DNA from: Larus michahellis
Lineage: Eukaryota; Chordata; Aves; Charadriiformes; Laridae
Assembly: GCF_964199755.1 (NCBI RefSeq)
Contig: NC_133929.1
Location: 6,155,806-6,219,805, forward strand
Reading direction: 5' to 3'
DNA length: 64,000 nt
The translations under genes and the position numbers were made by a program. The notes under the pieces were generated by a model. It was given only the letters and a program-made list of their open reading frames with translations, was not told the origin of the DNA and ran no database searches. Position 1 is the first letter of the stretch, and every line of letters begins with the position of its first letter. This document shows, one piece after another, positions 60,542 through 64,000 of the stretch.

Positions 60542-61977
60542 TCAGACCTCCCCATCCTTCCACATCACCCACCAAGTGCACCCAGGTCCTTGGGCAAAAG
60601 CAATCCCACGGATGGGTTTGCCTTTGCCTGAGGCAGGACTAACCCAGACTGTCTTCCCTGACATATTCTTCATGTGCACTACGGGGACTTTATCCCCTTC
60701 TACGGTACGTGGAAGTTTTGATTGGGCAGGGCCAGCCCGATTGGTAGATCCCCTGGGGTTAACTAGCCAGGTAGCTTTTGCTAAATGAGTATCCCAGTGT
60801 TTTAAAGTCCCACCACCCATTGCTCTCAGTGTAGTTTTTAACAATCCATCGTATCATTCCATCTTCCCAGAGGCTGGGGCGTGACAGGGGATGTGATGTA
60901 CCCACTCAATGCCATGTTCTTTGGCCCAGGTGTCTATGAGGCTGTTTCAGAAATGAGTCCCGTTGTCCGACTCAATTCTCTCTGGGGTGCCATGTCGCCA
61001 CAGGACTTGCTTTTCAAGGCCCAGGATAGTGTTCCGGGCAGTGGCATGCGGCACAGTGTATGTTTCCAGCTATCCAGTGGTTGCTTCCACCATTGTGAGC
61101 ACATGGCGCTTGCCTTGACGGGTTTGGGGCAGTGTGACATAATCTGCCAGGCCTCCCCATATTTGTATTTCAGCCATCGTCCTCCATACCAAAGAGGCTT
61201 CAAACGCTTGGCTTGCTTGATTGCAGCGCATGTCTCACATTCATGGATGACCTGTGCAATAGTGTCCATGGTCAGGTCCACCCCTCGGTCACGAGCCCAT
61301 CTATATGTCGCATCTCTTCCTCGATGGCCTGAGGTGTCATGGGCCCACCGAGCTATGAATAGTTCACCCCTATGTTGCCAGTCCAGATCCACCTGAGCCA
61401 CTTCAATCCTAGCAGCCCGATCCACCTGCTGGTTGTTCTGATGTTCCTCCGTGGCCCGATTCTTCGGTACATGGGCATCTACATGGTGTACTTTCACAAC
61501 CAGATTCTCTATCTGGGCAGCAATATCTTCCCATAGGTCAGCAGCCCAGATGGGTTTGCCTCTGCGCTGCCATTTGCCCTGCTTCCACTGCTGTAACCAC
61601 CCCCACAGAGCATTTGCCACCATCCATGAGTCAGTGTAGAGATCAAGTACTGGCCATTTTTCTCGCTCAGCAATGTCCAAAGCCAGCTGAATAGCCTTCA
61701 CCTCTGCAAACTGGCTCGATTCACCCTGTCCCTCACTGGCTTCTGCAACCCGTCGTGTAGGACTCCACACAGCAGCCTTCCACTTTCGATGCTTTCCCAC
61801 AATCCGGCAGGACCCATCAGTGAACAGGGCATATTTCTTCTCATTTTCTGGCAGTTTATTATATGGTGGGGCCTCTTCTGCACGCGTCACCTCCTCCTCT
61901 GGTGACATTCCGAAATCCTTGCCTTCTGGCCAGTCCACGATCACTTCCAGAATTCCTGGGCGACTGGGGTTTCCCAT
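60542..61977 (-). pseudogene. RNase H and integrase of the minus-strand provirus (frame-shifted)
   Basis: 61977-60934 is open for 347 codons. RNase H has FTDGSCRIVG (first Asp), SSQFAEVKAIQLAL (Glu) and LYTDSWMVANALWGW (Asp). The integrase zinc-binding part has HDTSGHRGRD and HECETCAAIKQ. At about 61141, just after GEAWQI, a small deletion removes the first catalytic Asp of integrase and shifts the frame. 60844-60542 holds the C-terminal domain (KVPVVHMKNM, GPGCTWWVMW) in another frame. RNase H residues look complete; integrase is dead. Confidence 0.88.
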
Positions 61978-62026
61978 TCAAGTTCGCTGTGTGATTATTA
62001 ATAAATTCCGAGAGACGGTGCCCGAT

Positions 62027-62230
62027 CTATCGGCAAGATAGCAGTGCCGCATAAATACCGCAAAATAACTGTCTGAATACTGATGTTATCATATAATACG
62101 TTGATATCACACAGGACAGCAAAATTATGATCCTAATCCCTCTCCCAGAGGTGATAAACATCATCGCGGGGAGTACATAGAGCATATAAGAATTTACATA
62201 ACACAGCCATGAGAACAAACGAAGCAACAC
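62027..62230 (-). pseudogene. Leading hydrophobic frame of the minus-strand provirus
   Basis: 67 codons, strongly hydrophobic, with GIRIIILLSCVISTY and a CGIYAALLSC segment that correspond to ILLSYVISIYGD and GVYVVLLSC of provirus A. It ends where the internal deletion joins RNase H. Confidence 0.6.
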
Positions 62231-62325
62231 TGTAACCAGCCACTATTTAACTAATTTAATAAATACATATAACAAATTCGTGTTAACACACTCTGGTCAG
62301 ACCTGTGGTTTTCTCAACGCTTTGT

Positions 62326-62343
62326 GCCCCACGTTGGGCGCCA
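62326..62343 (-). other. Primer-binding site, perfect tRNA-Lys(1,2) type
   Basis: The minus strand reads TGGCGCCCAACGTGGGGC, the primer site complementary to the 3' end of tRNA-Lys(1,2) known from betaretroviruses. It is the reference for the degraded sites at 17760, 51094 and 57070. Confidence 0.92.
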
Positions 62344-62351
62344 AAAAGGAC

Positions 62352-62726
62352 TCTCGTGGTTTAGCCTCAGACAGCAACAAAGAACCACACCGCCGCTCTC
62401 TCAACCCCCTCACCGCCGTGGGGAGTATCGGAAGAAAAAGGCAAAACTTGTGAGTTGAGACAAAGGCAGTTTAACAGAACAGCAAATGGAACAGGAAAAC
62501 AACAAGAATAGCACTGATAGAGGAATATACAAATACAATTACAGAACCACTGCTCACCAACCGGACCAGGACGCTCCAGCCCGTTCCCAAGCGGCAACTT
62601 CCTGCTCCCTCCCCTGGCCAGCTTCTGGCTACAGACTGGGCATGGCTCACATGGAATGGAATACCTGTGTCCTGTCCCTGCCAGAGCCTGTGGAAAATTA
62701 ACCCTATCCCCACCAGAATCAGGACA
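62352..62726 (-). mobile_element. 5' LTR of the minus-strand provirus
   Basis: Plus strand TCTCGTGGTTTAGCCTCAG to ACCAGAATCAGGACA, 375 bp; read on the minus strand it starts TGTCCTGATTCTGGTGGGG. The last base pairs next to the primer site are degraded (GAGA instead of GACA). Confidence 0.88.
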
Positions 62727-63613
62727 TGGGAGGATCCCAAGAACTGTCTGTGTTGGAGGCTGAGGTAAGCCTCACTGGGAATGAGTGGGAAAGCATCCTA
62801 TTGTGGCTGGTCCAGAGTTTCCAGGTATCCTTGGCATAGACTACCTCAGGAGAGGGTATTTTAAGGACCCAAAAGTGTACCGGCGGACTTTTGGTATAGC
62901 TGCCTTGAGTATGGAGAAAATTAAACAGGTGTCTAGCTTGCCTGGTCTCTCAGAGGATCCATTTGTGGTGGGGTTGCTGCGGGTTAAACAGCAGGTGCCA
63001 ATTGCTACCATGAGAGCGCACCGGCAACAATATCACACCAATTGAGACTCCCTGGTTCCCATCCATAAACTGATCCGGTGACTGGAGAGTCAAGGAGTGA
63101 TAAGTAAGATTCATTCACCCTTTAATAGTCCCATATGGCCAGTGCTAAAGTCTGATGGAGAGTGGAGGCTAACAGTGGACTATTGTGGCCTGAAGAAAGT
63201 CACACCGCTGATGAGCGCTGCCGTACTAGACATGCTAGAACTCCATTATGAACTGGAGTAAAAGGCCACCAAATGGTATGCAACAGTTGATATTGCAAAC
63301 ACATTTTTCTTGATCCCCCTGGCAGCAGTGTAGGCCACAGTTTGCTTTCACATGGATGAGTATCCAGCACACCTGGAATTGACTGCCCCAGGGGTGGAAA
63401 CATAGTTCTACCATTTGTCATGGATTGATAGAGACTGCACTGGAACAAGGTGAAGCTCCCAAACACCTGCAGTATATTGATGACATCATTGTGTAGGGCA
63501 ACACAGTGGAGGAAGTGTTTGAGAAGGGGAGAAGGATAATCCAGATTCTTTTGAAATCTGGTTTTGCTATAAAACAAAGTAAGGTCAAAGGACCTGCACA
63601 GGAAATCCACACA
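62727..63613 (+). pseudogene. ERV protease-RT fragment, plus strand (broken)
   Basis: Starts inside protease, after the active site (ELSVLEAEVSLTGNEW-type segment, then ILGIDYLRRGYFKDPK at 62829-62877). It continues into RT with several stops, including the TGA at 63380-63382 shared with provirus B. The YIDD box is intact near 63475, followed directly by a TAG in place of Trp. It ends near 63613 at a CR1. Confidence 0.87.
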
Positions 63614-64000
63614 GGATCTTGAACATTTCATTGTCACTGCAGCCAAAGCTGCCCTTGAGCTTCACGTTCCCCACCAGTCCCTTCTTGTTGATGAGAATGA
63701 GGTCCAGCAGAGCAATGCTCTTCATTGGCTCCTCTATCACTTGGAGATGGAAGTTAACATCTACGCATTCCAGGAACCTCCTGGATTGCTTATGCCCTGC
63801 TGTGTTGTCCCTCCAACAGATATTGGGGTAGTTGAAGTCCCCCATGAGGACCAGGGCTTGTGAACATGAGGCTGCTCCTATCTGTCTATGGAGGGCCTCA
63901 TCCACTTGGTCTTCCTGGTCAGGTGGCCTGTAGCAGACCTGTAATATCACCTGTCCCTGGCTCCTCATCCATCCCCAGGTGGAGCTCCATGCACCCCAGC
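63614..64000 (-). mobile_element. CR1 LINE, endonuclease region, continues past the right edge
   Basis: The minus strand encodes the CR1 endonuclease (VCYRPPDQEDQVDEAL, GDFNYPNICWRDNTAGHK, LLDLILINKKGLVGNV, GCSDNEM). The terminal SDH motif reads SDN here, so the catalytic His is lost. Homologous to 14990-15370. Confidence 0.9.

Larger units (their letters stand above)
59625..62726 (-). mobile_element. Endogenous retrovirus, family 'A' type, minus strand, internally deleted
   Basis: On the minus strand: 5' LTR (62726-62352), intact lysine primer site (62343-62326), leading hydrophobic frame (62230-62027), then a jump into RNase H and integrase (61977-60542), about 570 bp without an env frame, and 3' LTR (59972-59625). 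Most of gag, protease and RT are deleted. The flanks differ (CR1 on the left, protease sequence of another copy on the right), with no target duplication. Confidence 0.88.

Noticed and set aside
60934..61977. Host-domesticated integrase gene
   Set aside because: Flanked by LTRs and primer site of its own provirus, with a frameshift and loss of a catalytic residue; no sign of host gene structure.

Overview
This is a vertebrate nuclear window, almost certainly from a bird. It carries many CR1 LINE copies (reverse transcriptase with an FADD box, 3' ends built on ATTCTATG-type octamers and no poly-A tail) and several avian-type LTR families. The only host gene I can support is GNAQ, the Gq-alpha subunit, on the minus strand. 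Coding exon 1 (33948-34083) and exon 2 (3605-3789) have consensus splice sites and join in phase to give residues 1-107; the protein identity is unambiguous. Exons 3 onward lie to the left of the window. Human GNAQ is on 9q, which is homologous to the avian Z chromosome, so this is Z-linked sequence or, given the ERV load on the right, possibly a W gametolog. I cannot decide which from one haplotype.

Layout. 1-3604 is the start of GNAQ intron 2, with a CR1 stub and two copies of one LTR family ('A'). 3790-33947 is the 30.2-kb intron 1: mostly AT-rich unique DNA interrupted by CR1 copies of both orientations (7.1-7.9, 8.7-9.1, 10.1-10.7, 12.8-15.7, 19.9-21.8, 22.3, 26.2-26.9, 28.1-29.7 kb) and LTRs ('E' 5.0-5.6, 'D' 17.3-18.7, 'C' 25.3-25.9, 'B' 28.5-29.0 nested in a CR1). 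33.7-35.15 kb is the CpG-island promoter and 5' UTR of GNAQ. 35.15-49.4 kb is upstream DNA with no recognisable gene. It holds a GC-rich island at 38.4-38.7 kb, a well-preserved 1-kb solo LTR with a 4-bp target duplication (41141-42176), more CR1 (42.6-44.1, 47.7, 48.2-49.4 kb) and further LTR pieces.

49.4-64 kb is a pile-up of one related group of env-less endogenous retroviruses. There is a plus-strand provirus 'B' (about 50.6-56.7 kb, both LTRs), a plus-strand provirus 'A' truncated in RT (56.8-59.6 kb), a minus-strand internally deleted provirus (59.6-62.7 kb) and a plus-strand pro-RT fragment (62.7-63.6 kb), followed by another CR1. All are dead (stops, frameshifts, lost catalytic residues). 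Together they still show the family's organisation: a lysine-type primer-binding site, a hydrophobic leading reading frame, a gag without a zinc knuckle, an in-frame UAG between gag and protease, pro-RT-RNase H-integrase, and no env. A 200-base assembly gap lies inside this block at 50231-50430.

The most interesting signals are the gag-UAG-pro arrangement conserved in two diverged copies, the unusual combination of class-II-like primer site with class-III-like features, and the recombinant look of the ERV cluster. For the host gene, the points of note are a 21-base G tract and triplet repeats in the GNAQ 5' region.
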